The notes beneath the pieces were generated by a model. It saw only the letters and a list, made by a program, of their open reading frames with translations. It was not told the DNA's origin and ran no database searches. The position numbers and the translations under genes are program-made. Positions 1 to 5,682 of a DNA stretch of 6,635 nt are shown piece by piece (within the stretch, counting starts at the first letter, position 1; every line of letters starts with the position of its first letter). The DNA comes from JBALVT01 sp036961345 (GTDB taxonomy: Bacteria > Pseudomonadota > Gammaproteobacteria > Pseudomonadales > Halieaceae). The DNA lies in contig JBALVT010000220.1 of NCBI GenBank assembly GCA_036961345.1, forward strand, positions 1-6,635, written 5' to 3'.

Positions 1-606
1 GGGATAGACCGCTTTGACAAAGCCGCCTTCCTTCGCCTCTTCGGGCTTGAGAATGTCTCCGGTATAGGTCCATTCCAGGGCCTGCGATATGCCAACGATT
101 CGCGGTAAAAACCAGCTGGAGCAGGCTTCAGGGGTGATGCCAATTTTGTTGAATACAAAACCGATGCGAGCGTGCTCGGACGCCAGGCGAATATCCATGG
201 CGCAAGTCATGGTTGCGCCAATGCCAACCGCAGCACCGTTTATCGCTGCGATTACCGGTTTGTTACAGTCGTAGATAGCCAGTGTGACCCGTCCGCCGGT
301 ATCGCGCACGCCGTAGATCATGTCGGGGTCGTCCAGCCGATTATGCATGTCATCCATGGTTGGTGACAGGCTTTCATCCAGACCGAACACGTTGCCTCCG
401 ACGGATAGATCCATGCCCGCACAAAAGGCGCGTCCGGAGCCTGTAACAACGATCACTCGCACGTCGTCATCATTACTGGCGCGCTCGAAGGCGTTGATGA
501 GTTCTTCGGCCATTTCCACGGTAAAGGAGTTAAGCTGATCCGGGCGATTGAGTGTCAGCGTGAGAATGTTGTCAGCGACATCATACGAGATAGTCTTGTA
601 TGCCAT
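1..606 (-). CDS. Crotonase-fold enoyl-CoA isomerase-like protein, C-terminus cut by the window edge
   Basis: This is the N-terminal 202 residues of a crotonase superfamily protein (usual length about 260-280); the C-terminus lies beyond base 1. It begins MAYKTISYDVADNILTLTLN. The first oxyanion-hole segment is RAFCAGMDL (residues 59-67) and the second is around NGAAVGIGA (123-131). Aligned by eye to rat enoyl-CoA hydratase, Glu144 corresponds to Thr132 and Glu164 to Phe152, so both hydratase acids are missing. Glu160, in ITPEACSSW, falls where ECI2-type delta3-delta2 enoyl-CoA isomerases carry their single catalytic acid. The likely role is therefore cytoplasmic shifting of double bonds in unsaturated acyl-CoA for beta-oxidation, although automatic annotation would probably say hydratase. 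It is the third gene of an operon with WS/DGAT and an alpha/beta hydrolase, 17 bases after the hydrolase stop. The start is supported by GGGAG 11 bases upstream. Membership of the fold is certain; the isomerase role is an inference. Confidence 0.9.
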   Translation of the reverse strand, partial: MAYKTISYDVADNILTLTLNRPDQLNSFTVEMAEELINAFERASNDDDVRVIVVTGSGRAFCAGMDLSVGGNVFGLDESLSPTMDDMHNRLDDPDMIYGVRDTGGRVTLAIYDCNKPVIAAINGAAVGIGATMTCAMDIRLASEHARIGFVFNKIGITPEACSSWFLPRIVGISQALEWTYTGDILKPEEAKEGGFVKAVYP

Positions 607-617
607 GATTATAGGGT

Positions 618-622
618 CTCCC
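618..622 (-). promoter_or_regulatory. Ribosome binding site of the crotonase-fold gene
   Basis: On the minus strand GGGAG lies 11 bases before the ATG at 606-604. It sits in the short gap just after the TAA stop of the hydrolase (626-624) and supports the chosen start and independent reinitiation. Confidence 0.6.
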
Positions 623-623
623 A

Positions 624-1364
624 TTAATGATGGTTAAAGAACTTGGATTGAAAGGGTTGCCAACTGGTTTGCGTATGACGTAATCGATCTGCCACCAGGT
701 ACCATACCGTTGGATTGAGGGTTAACCCGCAATGACTACCCACTACCTGTATATTCTGGGTTTGATGATGATCTTTTTCTTGAATGGCAGTTCGCCAGTT
801 CACCACGCCATCTTCTTTGGTATAAATGGACGTTGTGGGCACGGGCGGGGCTTTCGCCAGCTCTTTTTTCTGGGCGACTAATTCCGGATCGGTCTCAGAA
901 TTCGGGTTTAGCCTGTTGAATAATTTGCTGGCATTTGAGCCGGTATCGCGCCCGTCACCAAAGGGGGAACCCAAAGAAATCACCTGACGAATAACACCCG
1001 GTTCCTTCCGCGCGATTTCCCTGGCGTAGATACCGCCCAGACTGTGGCCGATTATGGAAATTTGTCCGCCACCAGCGTTAAGTAAACGTTCTATTTTTAC
1101 ACGTAGATCATCAGAGGAAAAACTTGCCGGCCCCAGATTGCGGCCCATTTGCCAGCCGCTGGCGCGATAGCCAAGACCATTGAGAAAGTTTACCAATGCG
1201 TTGTTAAAGGGGTCATCGCCCATGAAGCCAGGAATTACCATTACCCCGTGACCGTCGCCCCGGGGCAGTTTTTCAAGTCGCGATTTAGTCAGCGCCAGGC
1301 TGGCAAGTTCTATAGCGACCCGAGGGGCCTCGGTGAGTGCTAGCGACCAATGAGGAGGTTTCAT
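624..1364 (-). CDS. Alpha/beta hydrolase (lipase/esterase-like), translationally coupled to WS/DGAT
   Basis: This is a 246-residue alpha/beta hydrolase. The nucleophile elbow is GHSLGG with Ser108. The likely acid is Asp185 in YTKEDGVVNW and the likely base His211 in GSHCGL, giving a complete triad in the usual order. The early segment VMVIPGFMGDD (41-51) is the beta-strand and oxyanion loop, and GRNLGP (74-79) plus SLGSPFGDG (130-138) are typical of a PGAP1-like/lipase-type bacterial subgroup also seen in actinobacteria. No signal peptide or membrane segment is visible, so it is probably cytoplasmic. Its ATG overlaps the WS/DGAT stop as ATGA (1364-1361), which indicates translational coupling. 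That pairing suggests it acts on esters or thioesters linked to the storage-lipid enzyme, such as wax ester, acylglycerol or acyl-CoA. The substrate is not shown by the sequence. The fold and triad are very likely right; the function is only general. Confidence 0.93.
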   Translation of the reverse strand: MKPPHWSLALTEAPRVAIELASLALTKSRLEKLPRGDGHGVMVIPGFMGDDPFNNALVNFLNGLGYRASGWQMGRNLGPASFSSDDLRVKIERLLNAGGGQISIIGHSLGGIYAREIARKEPGVIRQVISLGSPFGDGRDTGSNASKLFNRLNPNSETDPELVAQKKELAKAPPVPTTSIYTKEDGVVNWRTAIQEKDHHQTQNIQVVGSHCGLTLNPTVWYLVADRLRHTQTSWQPFQSKFFNHH

Positions 1365-2824
1365 TTTGCTTTTTTCCGGGAGGTCTTTGTCTTGCGTTTT
1401 GTTGCTGGCTTACTCGCCTGTTCAGCCGCTGACTTTAGCTCGTCGAAACTCTCCTGCAGGCAATCGCGGTAGAAGTCGGGGTCGGGCATCATGTCCCTGC
1501 AGGATGTAGCAGATACCATGAACTGACCGCAGTAACTCCCTATGGCGTGAAACAGGCCCAGCCCGTCGAGAACCGGCCCGGTGCCGTAGTTAGATACCAT
1601 TTTTGCCCCGGTGCTATACAGGGGGATGGGTGGTCCGGGTACGTTGGTTACCACACAGTTAAAAGAGGGTTTCATACGGCTCATCAAACCCCACCGGCTC
1701 GCCAGGCGAGCGGCCTGAGCGGTTAGTGTGGAAGGGATAAACTGGCTGTAGTCTGTCATGGCTTTGGCGCCAATGGCATTGGAAAGTTCTTTGGCATCTT
1801 TTGTCCCATTGTGGACGGCAGTCAAACGGTCGAGCGGGTCTTCTATATCGGTTCTGAGCTCCACTGTTAATGTCGAGACGAGATTGCCACCCGTTTTGTC
1901 TGAGTCTGAACGTATGTTCACAGGCGCCATCGCAGCCAGTGATTGCTCGGGTAGTTCGCCGTGTGCGCCCAGGTACTTGCGAAGTGCGCCGCCAACCAGT
2001 GCCAGAGCCGTGTCATTGACTGTAGCACCCGGCACAGCATTTTTGATGTATTTGATGTCCTGCAATGGAACGTTAATGGCCTGGAATACTCGGTGCGGAG
2101 AAACATTGCCGTTAAATCGGGTGCGGGGAATATTCTCGACTTTTTGCAGGGCGCCTTTGCGCGTCGAGTTATACGCTTTTGCCATGCCCGGTACAGTGTT
2201 ACGGGCAACGCTGATAAAGTTAAAGGGCTTTTTGATGTTATTTAATTGGGCACGCGCCAGCAACTCAAAGCGGCTTGGTTGGCTGTCTACTTTTATGACC
2301 ACTGGCTCGCCGGAGCTTGAATAATCCGGTGACAAATCGTGGATGGCTGCCGTCATCTCCATGCCCGAAGTACCGTCGACGGCAGCGTGGTGGGTTTTGG
2401 AAAATACGGCGAAGCTACCCTTGGGCACGCCCTCTACATTGTCTAGCCCCTCGATAACGTAGGCCTCCCATAGCGGGTGATTGCGGTCCAGCGGCCGGGC
2501 GTGTAATCGAGAGATCAAAATACACAATTGGCGCCAGTCGCCGGGACTTGGCAGGGCCAAATGTCGAATATGGAATTCCGGGTCATAATTGCCATCGGAC
2601 ACCCAGTAGGGATGATCAAGCTGCAGCGGGACCTCCACCAGCTTGCGGGTCATTGGTGGGAGACCACGAACACGTGTGCTGTAGTTATCGATAATATCCT
2701 TGAACCGCACCTTGCCGCCCGGCGCAGTAGATTGGTCATAAATTGCCAATCCGGAGATATGCATTGGAGCATTTGCCGTTTCGAGATACAGAAAGGACGC
2801 ATCCATCCCGGTAAGTTGCTGCAT
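1361..2824 (-). CDS. Wax ester synthase/acyl-CoA:diacylglycerol acyltransferase (WS/DGAT family)
   Basis: This 487-residue protein has the usual family length. The N-terminus MQQLTGMDASFLYLET is characteristic. PLWE follows at 117-120, then the catalytic HHxxxDG motif as HHAAVDG (145-151, His146 the likely general base). VNDTALALVGGALR (269-282) and NVPGP (394-398) are the conserved C-terminal-half motifs. The enzyme joins acyl-CoA to long-chain alcohol or diacylglycerol, making wax ester or triacylglycerol for storage at the inner face of the membrane and on lipid bodies. Which acceptor it prefers cannot be read from the sequence. The last 20 residues are rich in Lys and Arg (KRKTKTSRKKAK at the end), a tail that could help attachment to acidic membrane or to nucleic acid. 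It heads a minus-strand operon with the hydrolase and crotonase genes. The start is supported by AGGA 8 bases upstream. Confidence 0.96.
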   Translation of the reverse strand: MQQLTGMDASFLYLETANAPMHISGLAIYDQSTAPGGKVRFKDIIDNYSTRVRGLPPMTRKLVEVPLQLDHPYWVSDGNYDPEFHIRHLALPSPGDWRQLCILISRLHARPLDRNHPLWEAYVIEGLDNVEGVPKGSFAVFSKTHHAAVDGTSGMEMTAAIHDLSPDYSSSGEPVVIKVDSQPSRFELLARAQLNNIKKPFNFISVARNTVPGMAKAYNSTRKGALQKVENIPRTRFNGNVSPHRVFQAINVPLQDIKYIKNAVPGATVNDTALALVGGALRKYLGAHGELPEQSLAAMAPVNIRSDSDKTGGNLVSTLTVELRTDIEDPLDRLTAVHNGTKDAKELSNAIGAKAMTDYSQFIPSTLTAQAARLASRWGLMSRMKPSFNCVVTNVPGPPIPLYSTGAKMVSNYGTGPVLDGLGLFHAIGSYCGQFMVSATSCRDMMPDPDFYRDCLQESFDELKSAAEQASKPATKRKTKTSRKKAK

Positions 2825-2832
2825 ATTATTTA

Positions 2833-2836
2833 TCCT
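2833..2836 (-). promoter_or_regulatory. Ribosome binding site of WS/DGAT
   Basis: On the minus strand AGGA lies 8 bases before the ATG at 2824-2822. This is a good spacing and supports the start, which also gives the conserved family N-terminus. Confidence 0.6.
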
Positions 2837-2914
2837 AAGGAAAGATTGAGTTTATGTTAATTTGATTACTGTATCGGAACACAGGGCCTACAGCGTGTCT
2901 CGCAGGTGACAAGC

Positions 2915-2924
2915 TGTTTAAACA
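2915..2924. promoter_or_regulatory. Perfect palindrome TGTTTAAACA, candidate operator
   Basis: This is a perfect 10-bp palindrome about 90 bases upstream of the WS/DGAT start. Its core GTTTAAAC occurs again at 5575-5582, directly against the start codon of the FAD dehydrogenase, which is also in a divergent intergenic region. A shared regulator is possible; chance cannot be excluded. Confidence 0.3.
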
Positions 2925-2936
2925 AGTATGACAATT

Positions 2937-2988
2937 AATACGGCAGCGTAGAGTACTTGGATCCAATTTGCATATCCAGTGCCGTATT
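2937..2988. repeat. Nested inverted repeat with central palindrome
   Basis: The arms AATACGGCA (2937-2945) and TGCCGTATT (2980-2988) are exact 9-bp inverted copies separated by 34 bases. Near their centre is the perfect palindrome TTGGATCCAA (2957-2966). The two symmetry centres differ by only about one base. It could be a pair of half-sites about four helical turns apart with a middle site, or a structured element. No T-run follows, so it is not a standard terminator. Confidence 0.45.
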
Positions 2989-3014
2989 TATGGTTTGAGC
3001 GCTATTTTTTGTAG

Positions 3015-3024
3015 GCGTTAACGC
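3015..3024. promoter_or_regulatory. Perfect palindrome GCGTTAACGC, candidate operator
   Basis: This perfect 10-bp palindrome lies upstream of the AT-rich promoter-like stretch before the phosphotransferase. Its position would suit an activator or repressor site for that gene. No regulator is identified. Confidence 0.3.
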
Positions 3025-3045
3025 TTTTATTTTCTACTTTAATAC

Positions 3046-3072
3046 TTGAATATACACAAAACATACTATAAG
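3046..3072 (+). promoter_or_regulatory. Weak candidate sigma-70 promoter of the phosphotransferase gene
   Basis: TTGAAT (3046-3051) and TATAAG (3067-3072) are reasonable -35 and -10 hexamers, but the spacer is 15 bases, shorter than the usual 17. The surroundings are AT-rich. Transcription would start near 3080, placing the dyad at 3085-3100 in the early transcript. Confidence 0.3.
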
Positions 3073-3084
3073 TTCAAATCCGCT

Positions 3085-3100
3085 AATGGCACCTGCCATT
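3085..3100. promoter_or_regulatory. Dyad AATGGCA-CC-TGCCATT, candidate operator
   Basis: This is an exact 7-bp inverted repeat with a 2-base centre, ending 22 bases before the phosphotransferase ATG. Its size and position just downstream of a candidate promoter fit a repressor operator. A 2-base loop is too tight for a good RNA hairpin, which favours protein binding to DNA. Confidence 0.4.
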
Positions 3101-3122
3101 CCACTACAAATCGAGTTCAATT

Positions 3123-4196
3123 ATGAGTGCTGAAACCAACCCAACAATTGACGTACGCGAAGGCGAACAGCTGGATCTGGAAGTGGTCGATCGCACGCTC
3201 AAGGAACATATTTCTGGATTGCTCGGCAGGCCCATAATTACTCAATTTCCCAGCGGTGCGTCTAATCTGACCTATTCGATTAAGTATGAAAACCGTGAGC
3301 TCGTATTGCGTCGTCCGCCCGGTGGCACTATCGCCAAGAGCGCACACAATATGTTCAGGGAATATCGGATTATGAATTCGCTAAAGCCGGTATACACGGC
3401 CGTTCCTGAAACCCTGTATTACTGCGAGCAGGAATCCTCGCCGCTGGGCGCTGAATTCTACGTGATGGACCGAGTAGAGGGTTTTTTGATCAATAAAGAG
3501 ATTCCCTCCGCCTGGGGTTTTGTGGAAGCGGACACGCGCCAGTTGTGCCTGGCAATATTTGACAAACTGATTGAACTGCATCAGGTGGATTATAAGGCGG
3601 TAGGTCTGGAAGACTTTGGACGCCCACAGGGATATATCCGCAGGCAGGTAGAGGGCTGGAACGGGCGGTTTGAAAAAGCACTTACCGATGATGTAGAGCC
3701 CTATGAGGACGTCAGGGCGTGGTTATTGGCGAAAATTCCCGCAGTGGAAAATGCCCCGGCCATTTTGCACGGAGACTTTCGAATCGATAACGTGATTCTT
3801 TCGCCTGAAAACCCGATGGAGGTGGTTGCAGTGCTCGATTGGGAAATCAGTGCCCTGGGTGATCCACTGATGGATCTGGGCAATACCCTGGCTTACTGGG
3901 TCCAGGAGGATGACTCACCTGAGTTGCGCGCATTGATAGCACAGCCCAGCGACGCTCCAGGCATGTTAAGTCGCCAGGAACTACTGGACTATTACGCCGA
4001 AAAAACTGGCACCGATGTATCCGAATTTGATTTTTACAGCGTTTACGGCTACTTCCGGAATGCGGTGATCATCCAACAGATTTACTACCGTTATTATCAT
4101 GGTCAAACGAAAGACCAGCGCTTTGCCAGCTTTGGTATGGCGGTAAAGATTTTGTGTGATCACTGCCGAACACTTATTGCCCGTTCGGCACTGTAA
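3123..4196 (+). CDS. Phosphotransferase of the APH/kinase fold (ACAD10/11 kinase-like, LvaA-like group)
   Basis: This is a 357-residue aminoglycoside-phosphotransferase-fold protein. The nucleotide loop is FPSGASNLTY (42-51). VLRRPP (61-66) is the beta-3 strand region and FREY with Glu80 the helix-C acid. The catalytic Brenner motif is HGDFRIDN (216-223, Asp218 and Asn223), and the metal-binding motif is LDWE (Asp239) followed by GDPLMDLG (246-253). This subgroup is the kinase half of animal ACAD10/11 and of bacterial neighbours of acyl-CoA dehydrogenases. LvaA of levulinate catabolism phosphorylates a 4-hydroxyacyl-CoA, so a hydroxyacyl-CoA is a better substrate guess than an antibiotic. No acyl-CoA dehydrogenase partner lies next to it. 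The Shine-Dalgarno sequence is weak, with only GAG 7 bases before the ATG. The 3' end overlaps the convergent FAD dehydrogenase by 23 bases. Confidence 0.93.
   Translation: MSAETNPTIDVREGEQLDLEVVDRTLKEHISGLLGRPIITQFPSGASNLTYSIKYENRELVLRRPPGGTIAKSAHNMFREYRIMNSLKPVYTAVPETLYYCEQESSPLGAEFYVMDRVEGFLINKEIPSAWGFVEADTRQLCLAIFDKLIELHQVDYKAVGLEDFGRPQGYIRRQVEGWNGRFEKALTDDVEPYEDVRAWLLAKIPAVENAPAILHGDFRIDNVILSPENPMEVVAVLDWEISALGDPLMDLGNTLAYWVQEDDSPELRALIAQPSDAPGMLSRQELLDYYAEKTGTDVSEFDFYSVYGYFRNAVIIQQIYYRYYHGQTKDQRFASFGMAVKILCDHCRTLIARSAL
4164..4190. terminator. Stem-loop across convergent gene ends, possible bidirectional terminator
   Basis: TGCCGAAC (4164-4171) and GTTCGGCA (4183-4190) form an exact 8-bp GC-rich stem with an 11-base loop. 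It covers the last codons of the phosphotransferase (stop 4194-4196), and the loop contains the stop of the FAD dehydrogenase (4176-4174). Neither strand shows a good T-run after the stem, so intrinsic termination is uncertain. It could also protect 3' ends against exonucleases. Confidence 0.45.
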
Positions 4197-5574
4197 TATC
4201 CAGAAGCTTGCCGGGGTTTAGAAGGTTCTTCGGGTCCAGGGTGGTTTTTAGCAAACGCATAAGAGCCAGTTCTTCGGTGCTGCGGCTGTGGTGCAGGTAG
4301 TTTTTCTTTTCCAGGCCAATGCCGTGCTCAGCAGAAATTGATCCGCCATAAGTTTCCAGTGCACTGTAAACAACGTCTTCCACCCGATGCTTTTCTGCTA
4401 CATGTTCACTGCCCGTGGTGACGACAATATGCAGATTGCCATCGCCCAGGTGACCGAAAACCACGTGGCGCTGCGTTGGCCACGTCGCGCTTAGCGTTTG
4501 TTCAATGTCCGCAAGGTATTGTGCCATTCGATCAAGCGGTAAACTGATATCAAACCCATAGAAAGGGTAGAGTGTGAACAGCGCTTCAATATTATCCCGG
4601 ATTTCCCAGAGGGCGTTTCTCTCAGCATGGGATTTGCTTAGAACCGCGTCACAGATTAGCCCTTCTTCAAGCGCACCATTGAGTGCATATTCAAAGGCTT
4701 CGGTGTCTTTGTCCTGATCAGCTCCCGCGCTTTCTATCAGCACGTAGAACGGATAATTGCGATCCATGGGTGCCTTTTTTTGATGCGCTTCATCCCCGGT
4801 AACCAATTGGAAATAGCTATTCCACATAACTTCAAAGGCACACAGTTGGCCACCCAGCTCACGCTGGCAATGTTGTAACAGACTGATGACCTGTTCAAAA
4901 CGCTCTAGCGCAACCAGGGCGGTTTGCTGGCTGTTTAAGGCGGGGCTGAGTTTTAGAACTGCCCGGGTGACAATTCCGAGAGTGCCCTCGCTACCGATAA
5001 ACAATTGCTTGAGATCGTAGCCGGCGTTGTTCTTGATCATTTTATTCATAGAGCTGACTATCGTGCCGTCTGCCATTACCACCTCTAGCCCCAGGACCAG
5101 GCCCCGGGTCATGCCGTATCGGATGACCCGATTGCCGCCGGCGTTCGTGGATATGGTGCCGCCAATTGTGGCGCTGCCCCGGGCACCAAGATCCATGGGG
5201 TAACAAAAACGTGCCGCCTCGGCAGCTTCTTGCACGAGCTGTAAGGGCACTCCCGCCTGCACGGTGGCTGTGCCATTGGCCGTGTCCAGTTCTTCTATAG
5301 TGTTCATTCGCTCCAGTGACAGGGCAATGTCACCTGGGCTGGCGATGCAACCGCGTACCATGCCCGTTTTCCCGCCTTCGGTTACCACACTTTGATTGTA
5401 TTGGTTGCACAGTTTCATTACTTCGGACACTTCCGAGGTGTTGCGGGGGCGAACCACGGCGAGTGCCTCACAGGCACCCTCGGCCCATCCCGCAACACGG
5501 CTGGTGACATCAACCCCTGTGAGTACGCCGCCGCTGTCAAGAATGTCCTTAAGTGCTGTGATGATGTCTGACAT
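4174..5574 (-). CDS. FAD-binding oxidoreductase, D-2-hydroxyacid dehydrogenase-like (GlcD/D2HGDH/DLD superfamily)
   Basis: This 466-residue protein has the VAO-type FAD domain, about residues 38-205: TEGGKTGM (65-72), RGSATIGGTISTNAGG (132-147) and IGSEGTLGIVT (193-203). The C-terminal FAD-oxidase domain follows, ending in LDPKNLLNPGKLL. The metal site known from D-2-hydroxyglutarate dehydrogenase is intact. His375 and His382 in GHLGDGNLH, and Glu416 in SAEHGIG, have the same 7- and 34-residue spacing as human His434, His441 and Glu475. Such enzymes oxidise D-2-hydroxyacids and pass electrons to ETF, quinone or cytochrome. Substrate residues differ, however: human Arg386 matches Arg326 and His476 matches His417, but Thr390, Lys401 and Asn443 appear as Glu330, Gly340 and Val384. 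The substrate is therefore probably not D-2-hydroxyglutarate. There is no clear Shine-Dalgarno sequence; a palindrome occupies that position. Confidence 0.94.
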   Translation of the reverse strand: MSDIITALKDILDSGGVLTGVDVTSRVAGWAEGACEALAVVRPRNTSEVSEVMKLCNQYNQSVVTEGGKTGMVRGCIASPGDIALSLERMNTIEELDTANGTATVQAGVPLQLVQEAAEAARFCYPMDLGARGSATIGGTISTNAGGNRVIRYGMTRGLVLGLEVVMADGTIVSSMNKMIKNNAGYDLKQLFIGSEGTLGIVTRAVLKLSPALNSQQTALVALERFEQVISLLQHCQRELGGQLCAFEVMWNSYFQLVTGDEAHQKKAPMDRNYPFYVLIESAGADQDKDTEAFEYALNGALEEGLICDAVLSKSHAERNALWEIRDNIEALFTLYPFYGFDISLPLDRMAQYLADIEQTLSATWPTQRHVVFGHLGDGNLHIVVTTGSEHVAEKHRVEDVVYSALETYGGSISAEHGIGLEKKNYLHHSRSTEELALMRLLKTTLDPKNLLNPGKLLDITVPNGQ

Positions 5575-5591
5575 GTTTAAACTCGAGTTTG
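5575..5591. promoter_or_regulatory. 12-bp palindrome at the FAD dehydrogenase start, PsrA-like candidate operator
   Basis: AAACTCGAGTTT (5579-5590) is a perfect palindrome overlapping GTTTAAAC (5575-5582), which directly touches the ATG at 5574-5572. Read on the minus strand from 5591 it gives CAAAC-TCGA-GTTTA. This matches the published PsrA consensus (G/C)AAAC-N2-4-GTTT(G/C) except for one outer base. PsrA is a fatty-acid-responsive TetR regulator of beta-oxidation genes. The site also covers where the ribosome binding site should be. Confidence 0.4.
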
Positions 5592-5635
5592 TTTGGTCAC
5601 AATCTAAGTTTGAATGTTAGTCCAGTGAAGTCAAT

Positions 5636-5665
5636 TTGAATAGTTTGGGGGTTTGCGGCTATGCT
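5636..5665 (+). promoter_or_regulatory. Candidate sigma-70 promoter of the SDR gene
   Basis: TTGAAT (5636-5641) and TATGCT (5660-5665) are separated by 18 bases. Transcription would begin near 5672, leaving a leader of about 26 bases before the ATG at 5698. This favours that ATG over an upstream in-frame TTG at 5653. Confidence 0.35.
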
Positions 5666-5682
5666 GCATTGGCCATACAAAA

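Larger units (their letters stand above)
2825..3122. other. Divergent intergenic region, palindrome-rich control region
   Basis: These 298 bases separate the minus-strand WS/DGAT operon from the plus-strand phosphotransferase. No plausible gene or RNA gene was found. The region holds three perfect 10-bp palindromes (2915-2924, 2957-2966, 3015-3024). It also has a pair of 9-bp inverted arms (2937-2945 and 2980-2988) around the second palindrome, and a 7-2-7 dyad (3085-3100) close to the phosphotransferase start. The part from about 3001 to 3080 is AT-rich and fits a promoter zone. No convincing minus-strand -35/-10 pair was found for WS/DGAT, although its promoter should lie here. Confidence 0.7.

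Noticed and set aside
1758..2324. Long plus-strand open frame of 188 codons opposite WS/DGAT
   Set aside because: It is antisense to a strongly conserved WS/DGAT region, has no recognisable domain or ribosome binding site, and its composition looks like a shadow of the real frame.
2528..2860. Plus-strand open frame of 110 codons over the WS/DGAT N-terminus
   Set aside because: It mirrors coding sequence with the conserved WS/DGAT start and shows no family motif.
3117..3347. Minus-strand frame of 76 codons opposite the phosphotransferase N-terminus
   Set aside because: It overlaps a clear gene on the other strand and has no features of its own.
4156..4163. Palindrome GTGATCAC resembling part of a CRP site
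   Set aside because: It lies inside coding sequence near the gene end and lacks the TGTGA-N6-TCACA arrangement.
3123..4196. Reading the phosphotransferase as an aminoglycoside resistance gene
   Set aside because: The fold is shared, but the sequence style (VLRRPP, HGDFRIDN, GDPLMDLG) is that of the ACAD10/11-associated kinases, and there is no mobile element or resistance context.
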